33,252 nt of DNA from Pedosphaera sp. (GCA_017853715.1 JAFMIZ010000020.1:1-33252); one strand, 5' to 3'. Counted from the stretch's first letter, positions 1-8,143 are shown. Numbers and translations: made by a program. Notes: generated from the sequence alone by a model not told the origin.

Positions 1-60
1 AGAAGACCAACCACCTCGTTCAAAAGAAATCCTCGCGGATCAAACCAGCGTATCCGTAGT

Positions 61-786
61 TCAGCCCGTCACCAGTGTGCCCACCTTCTTGCCGAGCACC
101 ACATCACGCAGATTGTGCTCTTTGAAGAAGTCGAATACGATGATTGGCATCCTGTTGTCCATGCACATGGAAAACGCGGTGGAGTCCATCACCTTTAAAC
201 GCTTCGTCAGGGCTTCCGTGTAGCTGATTTCCTCGAAGCGTTTCGCGCTCGGGCTCTTCTTAGGGTCGGCGTCATAAATGCCGTCCACTTTGGTCGCTTT
301 GAGAATGGCCTCCGCGCCGATTTCATTGGCGCGCAAGGCGGCGGCTGTGTCCGTGGAAAAATAGGGGTTGCCAGTGCCACCACCGAAGATGACCACGCGA
401 CCTTTCTCCATGTGACGAACGGCGCGACGACGAATGAAAGGCTCAGCCACCTGAGACATCGCAATGGCGCTTTGCACGCGGGTGGGAATGCCTTGCTTCT
501 CCAGGGCATCCTGCAACGCGAGAGCGTTGATGACGGTGGCGAGCATGCCCATGTAGTCGCCCGTGGCTCGTTCGATGCCCTTTTCGCCGCCGGAGATGCC
601 GCGGAAGATATTCCCGCCACCGATGACCACCACAACCTGAACACCCAGCTCTTTGACCTCACGAATTTGGGCGGCCATGCCGTGCAGCGCATCGGCATCG
701 ATACCACTTCCGCTCTGGCCACCAAGGACTTCACCGCTGAGTTTGAGAAGAATTCTGCGATATTTAGGCTCGGGGGATTTGCTCAT
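61..786 (-). CDS. pyrH: UMP kinase (uridylate kinase)
   Basis: Phosphorylates UMP to UDP in the cytoplasm, the step that commits uridylate to UTP/CTP synthesis. The 241-residue product matches the usual bacterial PyrH length of about 240. Visible motifs are the N-terminal [11 protein letters not shown] phosphate-binding strand (about residues 13-23), the [13 protein letters not shown] glycine loop (51-63), [18 protein letters not shown] (135-152) and [15 protein letters not shown] (163-177), all typical of the amino-acid-kinase fold of UMP kinases. I chose the ATG at 786 (MSKSPEP) because a longer in-frame reading to 864 would add 26 residues unlike the family and would run into the terminator-like hairpin at 862-889. 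It lies downstream of tsf on the same strand, in the widespread rpsB-tsf-pyrH order. Bases 1-60 beyond its stop hold nothing I recognise. Confidence 0.97.
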   Translation of the reverse strand: MSKSPEPKYRRILLKLSGEVLGGQSGSGIDADALHGMAAQIREVKELGVQVVVVIGGGNIFRGISGGEKGIERATGDYMGMLATVINALALQDALEKQGIPTRVQSAIAMSQVAEPFIRRRAVRHMEKGRVVIFGGGTGNPYFSTDTAAALRANEIGAEAILKATKVDGIYDADPKKSPSAKRFEEISYTEALTKRLKVMDSTAFSMCMDNRMPIIVFDFFKEHNLRDVVLGKKVGTLVTG

Positions 787-861
787 AGCGCGCGTTCGCC
801 CGGAATTGGGCTGCCATGGTGTAGCAGCCAGAGGCGAGAGGGTCAAACCAAAGGCGGGCAG

Positions 862-889
862 CAAAAAGGGCGGCCTTGCGGACGCCCTT
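862..889 (-). terminator. Intrinsic-terminator-like hairpin between tsf and pyrH
   Basis: Read on the minus strand, AAGGGCG (889-883) pairs with CGCCCTT (872-866) across a 10-nt loop and is followed at once by a run of T (867-863). It begins 24 nt after the tsf stop. This is the classic shape of a Rho-independent terminator. Because pyrH follows on the same strand, it may act as a partial terminator that lowers pyrH expression relative to rpsB and tsf. Confidence 0.7.
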
Positions 890-912
890 GCGTAAATGAA
901 TTGCTGTCCCGC

Positions 913-1752
913 TTAGCTCGCGACAGCTTCGCCTACTTGGAAGCGGAGGAAGCGGTTGACCTTGATTTCATCGCCCAGTTTCTTGCCGACTTCACCCATG
1001 TAGGCGCCGACGGTCTTTTCCGGATCCTTCACGAAGCCCTGATCGACCAAGCACACGGTCTGGAAGAAGCTGTTGAGCTTGCCTTCCACGATCTTGGCGA
1101 TGGCCTGGGCGGGCTTGTTCTTGAATTGTTCGGCGGCGATTTCGCGTTCCTTCTCCACGACCTTCGCGTCCACCTGCTCGCGGCTCACGGCAATCGGATG
1201 CGCGGCAGCGATCTGTAGTGTGATGTCCTTCACGAGTTGCTTGAACTCGTCTTTGGTCGTGGTCTCATCCTTGGAGCAGCTCACTTCCACTAGCACGCCA
1301 ACCTTGGCGCCGGTGTGGATGTACGCTGCGACCTGGCCAGCGCCCTTGACTTCGAGGCGCGAATTGCGGGCGAGGCGGATGTTCTCACCGATCTTCGCGA
1401 CCATTTCCGTGCGGCGACCTTCGAGATCCACGCTCGGACTGGCGGCGTAAGCCTTGGCCACGTCCTCGGCGAACGCCTTGAAGTCGTCGTTGCGCGCGAC
1501 AAAGTCGGTCTGGCAGTTGATCTCGACGAGGACGCCAAGTTTGCCTCCGGGCACCACGTGCGCACAGATAAGACCTTCGCGAGCTTCCTTCTGTGATTTG
1601 GTGTCAGCGCCGGCCTTGCCCTTCTTGCGCAGGATTTCAACGGCCACTTCGAGGTTGCCATTTGCTTCAACCATCGCCTTCTTGCATTCCATCATGCCCA
1701 CGCCGGTCATTTCGCGGAGCTTGGCGACATCTGATGCGGTAAATTCAGCCAT
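913..1752 (-). CDS. tsf: Translation elongation factor Ts
   Basis: Guanine-nucleotide exchange factor that releases GDP from EF-Tu. The 279-residue protein starts MAEFTASDVAKLREMTGVG, the conserved EF-Ts N-terminal UBA-like domain (about residues 1-55). It carries the EF-Tu-contacting TDFVARND motif at 82-89, the counterpart of TDFVAKN in E. coli. The C-terminal part has the conserved DPEKTVGAYM segment near residues 243-252. Length agrees with the family (about 280). The start is the ATG at 1752, just after an AT-rich stretch. It is the middle gene of rpsB-tsf-pyrH; the 84-nt gap to rpsB holds a strong hairpin (1792-1824) and the 126-nt gap to pyrH a terminator-like hairpin. Confidence 0.97.
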   Translation of the reverse strand: MAEFTASDVAKLREMTGVGMMECKKAMVEANGNLEVAVEILRKKGKAGADTKSQKEAREGLICAHVVPGGKLGVLVEINCQTDFVARNDDFKAFAEDVAKAYAASPSVDLEGRRTEMVAKIGENIRLARNSRLEVKGAGQVAAYIHTGAKVGVLVEVSCSKDETTTKDEFKQLVKDITLQIAAAHPIAVSREQVDAKVVEKEREIAAEQFKNKPAQAIAKIVEGKLNSFFQTVCLVDQGFVKDPEKTVGAYMGEVGKKLGDEIKVNRFLRFQVGEAVAS

Positions 1753-1791
1753 AATATTCAGTCTTAAAGTGTCGGGTTTCAGTTAGGAACA

Positions 1792-1824
1792 GGGGAACGC
1801 ACGTGGAGGCACGGTGCGTTCCCC
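1792..1824 (-). other. Strong hairpin in the rpsB-tsf intergenic region
   Basis: GGGGAACGCAC (1792-1802) and GTGCGTTCCCC (1814-1824) form a perfect 11-bp inverted repeat. Inside it GTG (1803-1805) can pair with CAC (1810-1812), extending the stem to 14 bp with one bulged base and a GAGG tetraloop. It starts 12 nt after the rpsB stop. No T-run follows on the minus strand, so it is not a standard intrinsic terminator. Inferred roles are an RNA processing or 3'-end stabilising element, or an attenuator that lets tsf and rpsB levels differ. Confidence 0.6.
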
Positions 1825-1836
1825 ATGGAAAACAAA

Positions 1837-2595
1837 CTAAGCAGCGGCGGGAGCAGCCACTTCCGTGGGGGCTTCGTCAGCCTGCGGCTTGCGGCTCTTT
1901 TTGGATTCGAACTCCGCCTTGCCTTGGGTTATTGCAGTTCCGACGGCAGCGAGGATGACGCGCACCGAGCGGATGGCGTCGTCGTTGCCCGCGATGGGGA
2001 AATCCGCTTGATCAGGATCACAGTTGGTGTCGACGAGGGCGACCACCGGAATCTTGAGCTTGCGAGCCTCGGCCACAGCGTTGTGTTCACGCTTGAGATC
2101 CACGACGAACATCGCGCCGGGCATGCGGTCCATGGAGCGGATGCCATCGAGATACTTCATGAAGCGCGCGGCCTCGCGACGGATCATGGACTGCTCCTGC
2201 TTCACGTATTGGTTGATGCTGCCGTCGGCCTCCATCTTCTCGATCTCCTTGAGACGAGCAATGGACTTCTTGAGGGTGCCGTAATTGGTAAGCGTGCCGC
2301 CCAGCCAGCGTTCGCACACGAAGAGCTGACCGCATTCCTTGGCGGTCTCTTTCACGGCCAACTGGGCCTGCTTCTTGGTGCCGACAAACAACACAGAGTT
2401 GCCCTTGCGGACTGTCTCGCTGAGAAAGTTACAGGCGGCCTGCAGTTGAGTGGCCGTCTTGCTGAGGTCAATGATGTGGATGCCGTTGCGGGCGTCGAAG
2501 ATGAACTTCTTCATCTTGGGATTCCACCGTTTGGTTTGATGTCCGAAATGGACGCCTGCTTCCAACAGTTCTTTTACGCCTATCGTGGTGCTCAC
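1837..2595 (-). CDS. rpsB: 30S ribosomal protein S2
   Basis: Primary structural protein of the small ribosomal subunit, placed between its head and body. The 252-residue product has the S2 signature elements VKELLEAGVHFGHQTKRWNP (about 7-26), FIFDARNGIHIIDL (31-44), the segment around RWLGGTLTNY (95-104), and PGAMFVVDLKREHNAVAEA followed by IPVVALVDTNCDPD. The start is GTG at 2595, preceded by AAGGAAA, a good ribosome binding site at suitable spacing. The C-terminal tail is Ala/Glu/Pro rich. It heads the minus-strand rpsB-tsf-pyrH operon and has a roughly 150-nt leader with hairpins, so S2 autoregulation at the RNA level is possible but unproven here. Confidence 0.97.
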   Translation of the reverse strand: MSTTIGVKELLEAGVHFGHQTKRWNPKMKKFIFDARNGIHIIDLSKTATQLQAACNFLSETVRKGNSVLFVGTKKQAQLAVKETAKECGQLFVCERWLGGTLTNYGTLKKSIARLKEIEKMEADGSINQYVKQEQSMIRREAARFMKYLDGIRSMDRMPGAMFVVDLKREHNAVAEARKLKIPVVALVDTNCDPDQADFPIAGNDDAIRSVRVILAAVGTAITQGKAEFESKKSRKPQADEAPTEVAAPAAA

Positions 2596-2746
2596 TAAGT
2601 TTCCTTTTGGTTATAACCCCGTGGCGGGGCATCCCGCGGAACACGGGATTAATTTAGGTGTTGTTGTGGCCGCCTGACTCACGCGAGCCGGGAACGAATT
2701 AAGGCCGTTCAACGGTCCCTCCCGCTGCCATTGGGCGGCGAAAAGG
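2596..2746 (-). promoter_or_regulatory. Structured 5' leader of rpsB (candidate S2 leader)
   Basis: Between the candidate promoter (2753-2780) and the GTG start lie about 150 untranslated bases with several perfect short inverted repeats. CCCCG/CGGGG (2617-2621 with 2625-2629) has a 3-nt loop. ATCCCG/CGGGAT (2631-2636 with 2644-2649) has a 7-nt loop. CCGTT/AACGG lies around 2705-2715. The first stem lies about 10 nt upstream of the ribosome binding site, where folding could affect initiation. Ribosomal protein leaders of this kind are known for rpsB in other bacteria; whether this one binds S2 is inference. Confidence 0.4.
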
Positions 2747-2752
2747 ATGTGC

Positions 2753-2780
2753 ACAATAGCAAAAAAGCCCCGCCCAGCAA
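2753..2780 (-). promoter_or_regulatory. Candidate sigma-70 promoter for rpsB operon
   Basis: On the minus strand, TTGCTG (2780-2775) and TATTGT (2758-2753) are separated by 16 bases that include a T6 run. They resemble -35 and -10 elements (4/6 matches each to TTGACA and TATAAT). The predicted start of transcription, near 2746, would give a roughly 150-nt rpsB leader. Position directly upstream of a housekeeping operon supports the call; there is no experimental proof. Confidence 0.4.
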
Positions 2781-2923
2781 CCTGATTTTTGAGGGATTTG
2801 GGCCTCCGGAGTTGTGTTTGGCAGCCTGATTAATAGGGTTTTGCCATGCGCAAATCTGTGTATCGCGCCTCAAACTTCGGCATTCCGGCCACGTGCCACC
2901 CCGCCAGCCACTTGCCGCCGGAT

Positions 2924-3622
2924 ATGAAAAGTGTGCCAAGCCGTTGGCTGATACTCCTTGCTTGCACATGTCTCTTAACAGGTTGTGCCTTGCCCAAACG
3001 CACGTGGGCGAATTGGCGCGCAGCGGAATCCCAGTTGGCGGAGCGACCCAAAACGAATTTGCCGAAGGTTCGGGGTAAGCCCCAAGGCCTACTATTCCGG
3101 CCGGGCTATACAAACGGGATGGGAGCCAACGTCGGTTGGCGCATGAATCTGGAGGCGCGTAATCCCGATTTCCCCGCCACCCACATTGCGACAGTTTACG
3201 TGGACCTGACGGCACCTTCCCAAGCGGTTCATCTTGCTTGGGCTGGCCCGCAAGCCGACCAAGGACCGATCGGTCCGTGGCGCTCCAGTGCGGGTCGCGG
3301 TAAACCTTGCTTCGACTGCGATGAGGTGGATGACAGCAATACCAACGATTCGTGGTGCACGCCTAAAGGGCTGTTCACGGTGGCTGGGTTTGACGACCGA
3401 CTGGAGGGGGTGCCGTCCTGCTGCTATGTGACTTGGGTGGTTCACGAGCCGCGCCACATCGGACTGCATTCGCATCGCGACCTGCCCTACCAGCACGAAT
3501 CACACGGCTGCATCCGCCTGCCGTTTGATACCGCGAAACTGATCCACAACAACAGCATCGCCGGGGTGACGCAGGTTTACATTTATGGCAAATGGGTACG
3601 GCCTATGATCGTCCGCGATTAG
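2924..3622 (+). CDS. L,D-transpeptidase (YkuD domain) lipoprotein
   Basis: Likely cross-links peptidoglycan, or attaches proteins to it, through an L,D-transpeptidase active site. The start at 2924 gives 232 residues beginning MKSVPSRWLILLACTCLLTG-C, a lipoprotein signal with a LLTGC lipobox (Cys21). This is why I prefer it over a start at 2846, which would bury the signal behind 26 extra residues. The C-terminal YkuD domain (about 88-225) ends in the active-site signature HESHGCIRLP (191-200) with catalytic Cys196; His182 and His184 precede it. A Cys-rich insert (CFDCDEVDD, 129-137) is less usual. The protein should be anchored to a membrane facing the peptidoglycan. It lies 49 nt before the serine protease gene. 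The 328 bases between it and rpsB hold the rpsB leader and promoter and no other gene. Confidence 0.85.
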   Translation: MKSVPSRWLILLACTCLLTGCALPKRTWANWRAAESQLAERPKTNLPKVRGKPQGLLFRPGYTNGMGANVGWRMNLEARNPDFPATHIATVYVDLTAPSQAVHLAWAGPQADQGPIGPWRSSAGRGKPCFDCDEVDDSNTNDSWCTPKGLFTVAGFDDRLEGVPSCCYVTWVVHEPRHIGLHSHRDLPYQHESHGCIRLPFDTAKLIHNNSIAGVTQVYIYGKWVRPMIVRD

Positions 3623-3671
3623 GTGGCGGCTCCGTGATTGTGTTCCGGCCAATTCACGGTAAGTTCGCGGC

Positions 3672-4652
3672 ATGAGGAACTGGCGCAGCACTGTGGGGAT
3701 TCTCCTAACGGCAGCCTGCGTGCCCCACGCGGACACGCTTCAGCTCAAGGGGCAATCCACTTTGACCGGCAAAATCCTCGTCGAGAAGCCCGACAGCGTT
3801 GCCCTCGACGTGGGCTACACCGTGCTGGTCATCCCGCTCAACCACATCGAGAAGATTGTGCGCGGCGAGGGCGAAGCGCCCAACCCAAAGTCTTCCAAAG
3901 GAAAATCCGCCCCCGCCGCGGCTACGCCTGACCACGCACTGTTCCGCCCCGCTCCGCTCAACGCCCCGCTGCGCACGGTGCGCGAACTGGTCGAGGAACT
4001 CGGCGAAGGCGTGGTGCAAGTGCGCACGCCCAGCGGTTTAGGCTCCGGTTTCATCTTGAACGAAGACGGCTTTCTCATCACCAACTTCCACGTGATCGAG
4101 GGGGAGACGCAGATTTGGGCGGAGTTGTATCACCAGAAAGACGGAGCGCTGGAACGCAAGAGCTACAAAGACGTCCGCATCGTAGCGATGAACAAGTTTG
4201 CCGACCTTGCCCTGCTGCGCATCGAAGACAAGGACACCCCGAAATTCAAATCCGTGACATTTGGTTCCGCTGATGCGCTGGCGGTGGGCGAACGGGTGTT
4301 TGCGATTGGCAGCCCGCTTGGGCTGGAACGCACCGTGACCGAAGGCATCGTCAGCACGAAAACACGACAGATCGGCGGCGACTTGTATTTGCAGACCACG
4401 GCGCAGATCAATCCAGGCAACAGCGGAGGCCCGCTGTTCAACCTCGCCGGTCAGGTCATCGGCGTGACGAACATGAAGATCACGGCGGGCGAGGGCCTGG
4501 GGTTCGCCATTCCCGTCGAGGTTGTGAAGTTTTTCCTGAATCACCGCGACGCCTTTGCCTACGCCGCCGACAACCCGAGCAATCCCTACCGCTATTTGGA
4601 GCCGCCCAGCCGCTTGCGACGAGCCGGTGGAGCGGAGGTCGAAGCCCAGTGA
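3672..4652 (+). CDS. Exported trypsin-like serine protease (HtrA/Deg type, no PDZ)
   Basis: A 326-residue serine protease of the S1C (DegP/HtrA-like) group. An N-terminal hydrophobic segment (MRNWRSTVGILLTAACVPHA) looks like a signal peptide, so it should act outside the cytoplasm. A small domain (about 22-65) resembling a beta-rich adaptor precedes the protease domain (about 100-290). The catalytic triad is visible: His140 in LITNFHVIEG, Asp178 in FADLALLRIED, Ser251 in INPGNSGGPLF. The VFAIGSPLGLERTVTEGIVS stretch (209-228) is the family's usual loop. No PDZ domain follows; after the protease there are only about 35 Pro/Arg-rich residues, so this is shorter than DegP. It lies between an L,D-transpeptidase lipoprotein and a large secreted protein, which suggests an envelope maintenance role (inference). 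Confidence 0.88.
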   Translation: MRNWRSTVGILLTAACVPHADTLQLKGQSTLTGKILVEKPDSVALDVGYTVLVIPLNHIEKIVRGEGEAPNPKSSKGKSAPAAATPDHALFRPAPLNAPLRTVRELVEELGEGVVQVRTPSGLGSGFILNEDGFLITNFHVIEGETQIWAELYHQKDGALERKSYKDVRIVAMNKFADLALLRIEDKDTPKFKSVTFGSADALAVGERVFAIGSPLGLERTVTEGIVSTKTRQIGGDLYLQTTAQINPGNSGGPLFNLAGQVIGVTNMKITAGEGLGFAIPVEVVKFFLNHRDAFAYAADNPSNPYRYLEPPSRLRRAGGAEVEAQ

Positions 4653-4708
4653 CTTGATTGGCAGCAAAGTTTTGAAACACTGGACCGACTTAAGAATTTA
4701 ACCAGCCC

Positions 4709-6655
4709 ATGAAGAGTATTCTTGGCCTACCCAACACCCTGTTGACCCTGACCGCCGTTGTCGCCCTGTCGGCTCGGGCAGCCACGCCGACCGCCGAACA
4801 GATCCTGCCCGACGACACGCTGGCGATGATCACCGTGCCGGACTGCGCGAAGCTGCGCACCGTTTCCATCAAGTCGCCGATGGGGCAACTCTGGGATGAT
4901 CCCGCGATGAAGCCATTCCGCGACAAGTTCATGACGAAGTTCAACGATGAGTTGATCAAGCCGCTGGAGCGCGAGTTGAGCATCAAGCTTGACGACTACG
5001 CCGGACTGGCGCAGGGGCAATTGACGATTGCGCTCACCGCCAACGGCTGGCTGGGCGCCAGAGGCTCCAAACCTGCCGCCGTGTTGCTGCTCGACACGGG
5101 TGACAAACGCGCTGAACTCGAGAGGGCCCTAAAAACTTTCGGCCAGAAGTGGACGGATGCGGGCAAAACAATCCGCACCGAACAGGTTCGCGGATTGGAG
5201 TTTGTCGCGGTCAAGTTCACCACGAACGATGTCCCCGCCACCGTGAGGAAGCTGCTGCCCGGCGCCAGCGAGGTGAAGGAGTTGGGCGACGAGGAGGAGC
5301 CGGACAGCACGGAGGAGAAGAAATCTGGTGAAATCTTTTTCGGCCGTTCGGAATCGGTGCTCGTAGTTGGCGACAATGTGAAAGCTTTGGAACGCGTGGT
5401 GTCGCGGCTGACGGGCGGTTCCTCTCCGGCACTGGCTGAAGTTGCCGCGTTCCAAAACTGCCAGCCCGTGTTCTTCCGCGAAGCGCACGTGTTCGGTTGG
5501 GTGAACGCTCAACCGCTCGTGAAAGCGTTGGGCAAAATGTCCGAACACGAGGCCGAGCAAAGCGAGGAAGCTCCCGATCCATTCGCCACGATCAAGCCCG
5601 AAAAAGTGCTCAACGCGATTGGTGTGAATGGTCTCCGCAGCGCGGCGTTTGCCATGCAAGTCGCCCCCGAGGGCAGCTTGATTCAGTTCCACCTCGGTGT
5701 GCCGGAAGCGGAACGCAAGGGCGTGTTCAAGATCATCGCCGGCGAAGCGAAAGAGACCGTCCCGCCGCCGTTCGTGCCTGCGGACGTGGTCAAGTTCAGC
5801 CGCTGGCGCATGGATGGTCAGAAGGCCTGGGGCACGCTGACTTCGGCGTTGAATGAGGTTTCGCCGATGATCATGAGCGTCACGGATTACTTCCTGAAAA
5901 ACGCCGATGAGTTGGGCAGGCAAGATGATGGGAAGTTCGACATGCGTCGCCAGCTAATCGAAAACTTCAGCGACGACCTCATCAGCTTTGAGAAGAAACC
6001 GCGCGACCCATCCAATGCCGCGCCGTCGCTGGTGATGATCGGTTCCAAAGCTCCAGAGGACATGGCCGCCGCGCTGAAGGTATTGTTCAGCGCCATGTCG
6101 TCGGGCAGCCCCGTCAAGGAGCGCGAATTTCTCGGGCGCAAAATCTACGCCGTCAATACCCTGCGCCCGCAAATGGATCCGACGAATCTGAAGCGTGCCA
6201 AGATGCATCTCTCCTACACCACCAGCTACGTGCTGATTGCTAATGACGAAGCAATCCTTGAAGAATGCCTGCGCTCCGCCGAGCCAACGGGCAAAGCCTT
6301 GGGCGAAGTTCCAGGCATGCTGGCTGCCGCCCAAAAAGTTACCAGCCCCGGCTCAAGCCTTTTACTTTACGAAAACCAACGTGAAAGCCAGCGTGCCAAA
6401 TACGAGCAAATGAAGCGGCTCCTGGCCGATGCGGACAAGGCGGACCCCGACGAGGCGAGCGGCATGACACCGATCCCGGAATCCTTCGGCATGGCCTTGC
6501 CGCAAAAAAGCATCAAAGAGTGGTTTGCTTACTCACTCCTTCCGCCCTTCGACGATGTGGCCAAATACTACGGTTTCTTCGTCATGGGCGGCAACGCCAG
6601 CGCCGACGGCTTGACCCTCAAAATCTTTGCGCCCGTGCCAGCGGAGTTTAAGTAG
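4709..6655 (+). CDS. Secreted protein of unknown function, 648 residues
   Basis: I do not recognise a defined family with certainty. The protein starts MKSILGLPNTLLTLTAVVAL followed by SARAA, a clear signal peptide with a likely cleavage near residue 24-25. The mature part opens TPTAEQILPDDTLAMITVPD, an opening like that of secreted DUF3352-like proteins of Planctomycetes and Verrucomicrobia (weak recollection, not a match I can verify). The body alternates short hydrophobic strands and charged helices. It includes an acidic patch around residues 190-210 (ELGDEEEPDSTEEKKSGE), reads as two loosely similar halves, and has no catalytic motif that I can see. The start codon at 4709 follows the protease gene by 56 nt on the same strand, so co-transcription is plausible. 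Confidence 0.75.
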   Translation: MKSILGLPNTLLTLTAVVALSARAATPTAEQILPDDTLAMITVPDCAKLRTVSIKSPMGQLWDDPAMKPFRDKFMTKFNDELIKPLERELSIKLDDYAGLAQGQLTIALTANGWLGARGSKPAAVLLLDTGDKRAELERALKTFGQKWTDAGKTIRTEQVRGLEFVAVKFTTNDVPATVRKLLPGASEVKELGDEEEPDSTEEKKSGEIFFGRSESVLVVGDNVKALERVVSRLTGGSSPALAEVAAFQNCQPVFFREAHVFGWVNAQPLVKALGKMSEHEAEQSEEAPDPFATIKPEKVLNAIGVNGLRSAAFAMQVAPEGSLIQFHLGVPEAERKGVFKIIAGEAKETVPPPFVPADVVKFSRWRMDGQKAWGTLTSALNEVSPMIMSVTDYFLKNADELGRQDDGKFDMRRQLIENFSDDLISFEKKPRDPSNAAPSLVMIGSKAPEDMAAALKVLFSAMSSGSPVKEREFLGRKIYAVNTLRPQMDPTNLKRAKMHLSYTTSYVLIANDEAILEECLRSAEPTGKALGEVPGMLAAAQKVTSPGSSLLLYENQRESQRAKYEQMKRLLADADKADPDEASGMTPIPESFGMALPQKSIKEWFAYSLLPPFDDVAKYYGFFVMGGNASADGLTLKIFAPVPAEFK

Positions 6656-6816
6656 CGGCCCGTCCGACTTTCTGGCGGCGCAGATATCGCTATTCGTCAG
6701 TCATGACGCAACTGTGGCTGGCGCAACCATGAGTAGGATTTGCGCAAGGGTTCAGCCGCAGGTGCGACTCACCCGTGTGGGACAAAATCGAGTCCCAGCA
6801 GGGAGAGGAAGACGCT

Positions 6817-7496
6817 ATGACTAGTTACGAACCGTGGGCGATGTATGAGGCGACCGACGTAATGGCGGCGATGGACCTGCCAGAAGCAAAATCCACCCCC
6901 CCGCAAAGCCACTTTCCGTTCCGGAGTTATGGGTCGAGCAACACGGCAACTACCTGTTCCGGTATGCGCCGGTGCGGTTGCGCGATCCGGCGCGGGCGGG
7001 GCAAATATTGTAAGAGACATCTCTTGCCGCGCTGAAAGGCGGCAATCGGTTTGATGGCCGCGGACAAGAGAAAAGCTGGCAGGTGGGAATTCTAAAGAAC
7101 AAGATTTTCAATCGCCACCGCTGGGCGAGCTGCGAAACTTCCTTCACCGACGTGGAATTCGTTTCCGATGAAGACGGCAAACGGTTTGTGCCGGATGGGT
7201 TGTTCAAGGATGCGTGGGCGCACGAACTGGGACCGGTGGAGTGGTCCTCGGAGCCGGGCGCCATGCTGGATAGTCAGGAATTCTGGAAGACATATCACGA
7301 CTGCAACAACTCGTTCCCGAAGAATATCGCGACGGTCTTCAACCTACGTGAGGTGAACGGCGTAGAGAGCAAAGAGATTTGCGCCTTGGTGAATATCTCC
7401 GAGGGCAACTTGTGGGTAATGCTGCACCGGGCGCGCGTGGCATTGGGGCGTTGTCTGGAAACGAATTGGTTTGGCAATGAGGCCACCCACGAATGA
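6817..7496 (+). pseudogene. ECF-type sigma-70 factor, frameshifted and with an internal stop
   Basis: A broken extracytoplasmic-function sigma factor. A strong ribosome binding site (GGGAGAGGAAG) precedes the ATG at 6817, which reads MTSYEPWAMYEATDVMAA and then loses frame at a run of seven C (6896-6902). One added C would rejoin KPLSVPELWVEQHGNYLFRY, the start of sigma region 2. That frame meets TAA at 7011-7013, exactly where this family has Gln in the QET motif (here *-E-T-S-L-A-A-L), so a single C-to-T change explains it. From 7014 the frame stays open through GILKNKIF and sigma region 4 (ICALVNISEGNLWVMLHRAR) to TGA at 7494-7496. A GTG at 7083 could start a 137-residue fragment with region 4 only. 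Repaired, the protein would have about 226 residues. Two lesions argue for a real pseudogene rather than one sequencing error. Confidence 0.8.
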
Positions 7497-7795
7497 GCGT
7501 GCTTACCTCGCTTAAGACGCACTGGGTAGCGTGGGCTTGGCAACGAACCCCCAACTGCGATGAGATGGCGCGCCTGTCGTACCACCCCTTGGAACGCCAC
7601 CTTCTGCTGGGCCCCCGGCTGCGGATGCGACTACATCTCCTGATCTGCGTCTGGTGGCATCGCCACCTGAAGCAGTCGAATTGATGCACGATCATCTGCA
7701 TCACGCCGATGAACATGCGGTCGAATCCGCAAAGCGCGGATTATCCCCCGAAGCAAAATAGCGCGTCGTTCGCCATTTGCAGGAGGCTGGAGTGG
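7493..7795 (+). pseudogene. Degenerate zinc-finger anti-sigma factor
   Basis: Its ATG overlaps the sigma gene stop (ATGA at 7493-7496), the tight coupling expected of a sigma/anti-sigma pair. The 63-residue open part has the usual layout of small zinc-finger anti-sigma proteins: CDEMARLSYHPLERHL, then RLRMRLHLLICVWWHRHLKQ. The final motif should be H-x3-C-x2-C, but the last Cys is replaced (CVWW). After the stop at 7682-7684, a shifted frame (from 7681) continues in family style with a GLSPEAK segment, until TAG at 7759-7761, and then RVVRHLQEAG. So a missing zinc ligand, a frameshift and a stop are all visible. It would have sequestered the upstream sigma factor; both partners appear to be decaying together. 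The end coordinate is approximate. Confidence 0.65.
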
Positions 7796-7897
7796 GACAA
7801 GACCAGCAGCTGATTGTCATGTTTGCGCTCGTGAGGATTGGGGTAGGTTGGTCAATCCGCCATTTATATTAGCGATGCTAGAAGTTCATTGAACGCC

Positions 7898-8143
7898 ATG
7901 AAGAGGCTCAAAACCACCATGCAGGCAATGGTTGCGCTTTCACCCGGTTGCCTGGAAGCCGTGCGTTTGCAGTTGGAGTCTTCAGATCATCTGCTGCCCC
8001 CCCCGGCGCGCCGCTTGTGGCTGCACAACCACCTCATGCCTTGCAAAGGGTGCCGCCGCTATGACTCTCAGATTCAATTCTTTGGCAACGCCAGCCAACA
8101 GGAGACTAGGCCCGCTTTACCCCCCCCAACCCTCACGGGTTGA
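7898..8143 (+). CDS. Small zinc-finger (anti-sigma-like) protein
   Basis: An 81-residue reading from ATG 7898 (ATG 7919 or TTG 7889 are alternatives). It resembles the damaged anti-sigma remnant just upstream, with LSPGCLEAVRLQLESSDHLL, then RRLWLHNHLMPCKGCRRYD, which contains an intact H-x3-C-x2-C zinc site (HLMPCKGC). It may be a second copy of the anti-sigma domain. It contains two runs of eight C (7997-8004 and 8120-8127). Losing one C in the second run would replace the present end (TGA 8141-8143) with a longer tail ending KKLEEARK at 8198, which looks more like a family C terminus. It may therefore also be frameshifted as sequenced. With no intact sigma gene beside it, its partner is unclear. 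Bases 8144-8267 show nothing else. Confidence 0.5.
   Translation: MKRLKTTMQAMVALSPGCLEAVRLQLESSDHLLPPPARRLWLHNHLMPCKGCRRYDSQIQFFGNASQQETRPALPPPTLTG

Noticed and set aside
2709-3215. A 168-codon minus-strand frame upstream of rpsB
   Set aside because: It covers the rpsB promoter area and the lipoprotein gene on the other strand, has no family features and no plausible start signal.
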